This document shows positions 63,688 to 64,000 of a stretch of 64,000 bases of DNA, in pieces (the stretch's first letter is position 1; each line of letters begins with the position of its first letter). The notes beneath the pieces are model-generated. The model was given only the letters and a program-made list of their open reading frames with translations, was not told where the DNA came from and searched no databases. The translations under genes and the position numbers were made by a program. This DNA comes from Bacteroidota bacterium (lineage in GTDB: Bacteria; Bacteroidota; Bacteroidia; Chitinophagales; Saprospiraceae). The stretch is taken from assembly GCA_016124585.1 (NCBI GenBank), contig WGNL01000035.1:62001-126000 (forward strand), given 5' to 3'.

Positions 63688-64000
63688 TCATTGAAACACC
63701 CGTACATAATCTACCTCCATCTGCTTAGGGAAAACCGTTGAAGCATCCGGGTTTCCGGGCCAATCACCGCCCACTGCCACATTGAATATAAAAAAGAAAT
63801 TCTGGCGAAATTCGCTTAATTCAGCAGGCGTAATATCAATCACATGGAACTGAACATCATCCAATAACCATTTGATGGATTGGCTAGTCCATATAATTGT
63901 GAAAACATGGTACTTATCCGCAAATGTGCCAGTGGCAAGTTGCGTTGAACCCGTATAGCTTGCATGACTGCCATTATTGTCCCAATGTGGTGTGCCATAT
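63688..64000 (-). CDS. Glycoside hydrolase family 16 (C-terminal part; cut by window edge)
   Basis: The visible 103 codons end at the TGA at 63688-63690; I translated them by hand. They read WDNNGSHASYTGSTQ, then KYHVFTIIWTSQSIKWLLDD, then FFFIFNVAVGGDWPGNPD, PKQMEVDYVRVFQ. FFIFNVAVGGDWPGNPD with the final MEVDYVRVFQ is the hallmark end of bacterial beta-glucanase/laminarinase GH16 enzymes. The catalytic ExDxxE motif lies beyond the edge. Confidence 0.85.
   Translation of the reverse strand, partial: YGTPHWDNNGSHASYTGSTQLATGTFADKYHVFTIIWTSQSIKWLLDDVQFHVIDITPAELSEFRQNFFFIFNVAVGGDWPGNPDASTVFPKQMEVDYVRVFQ

Overview
The window looks like chromosomal DNA of a Bacteroidota bacterium, most likely a Saprospiria/Saprospiraceae-type environmental organism. 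The evidence is the TAnnTTTG type of -7 promoter box, little use of Shine-Dalgarno sites, type IX secretion (T9SS) C-terminal sorting domains on several large secreted proteins (29510-30994, 45056-48496, 58016-59791), PadR/PspC-GIN pairs, TonB_C-like small secreted proteins, FtsX-type lipoprotein exporters and PKD/CARDB-bearing surface proteins. No rRNA, tRNA, CRISPR array, transposase or phage gene was recognised. Species assignment is inference.

Layout. 1-17.4 kb is mostly minus-strand housekeeping and envelope functions: a cut ferric-reductase-like membrane protein, an M1 aminopeptidase, PadR with a PspC/GIN membrane protein, polyphosphate glucokinase, two secreted cyclophilins, a LolC/E-like permease, a LemA-TPM-TPM operon, purine nucleoside phosphorylase and an SDR oxidoreductase. 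17.5-22.6 kb carries an M14 peptidase, a small secreted protein and a carboxynorspermidine-synthase-like enzyme. 22.6-34.6 kb is the accessory part: dispersed palindromic and tandem repeats, an AT-rich probable PD-(D/E)XK nuclease gene, several orphan small proteins, and a DUF3500/HupE pair. 34.9-52.2 kb has a SPATA20-like thioredoxin-domain protein, an ECF sigma factor with an odd membrane partner, a repeat lipoprotein, a membrane-anchored winged-helix regulator beside a BNR-repeat lipoprotein, a giant T9SS surface protein, and a TPR histidine kinase with a LytTR response regulator. 52.3-64 kb is carbohydrate and polyamine metabolism: GH95 alpha-L-fucosidase, a Fic protein, agmatine deiminase plus N-carbamoylputrescine amidase, a beta-helix T9SS protein, a DUF2961/GH172 enzyme, a sulfurtransferase, a Gfo/Idh/MocA oxidoreductase and the end of a GH16 glucanase.

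How it fits together. Agmatine deiminase (55828), N-carbamoylputrescine amidase (56939) and the carboxynorspermidine-synthase-like gene (21384) cover most of an agmatine to putrescine to spermidine route, although the loci are 33 kb apart. GH95, GH172-like, Gfo/Idh and GH16 genes suggest use of complex glycans.

The most unusual signals are non-coding. Six loci carry tandem runs of seven-base words, at four of them as inverted repeats, mostly immediately upstream of start codons. There is also a 127-bp imperfect palindrome (22828-22954), a 21-bp x 7 minisatellite (27683-27829), a 141-bp duplicated repeat (29012-29290), a regularly spaced GGTCTC motif in a 3' untranslated region (20971-21085) and helically phased 10-bp repeats before fic (54672-54745). 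The best protein candidate for something undescribed is the AT-rich nuclease-like gene at 24599-25888.
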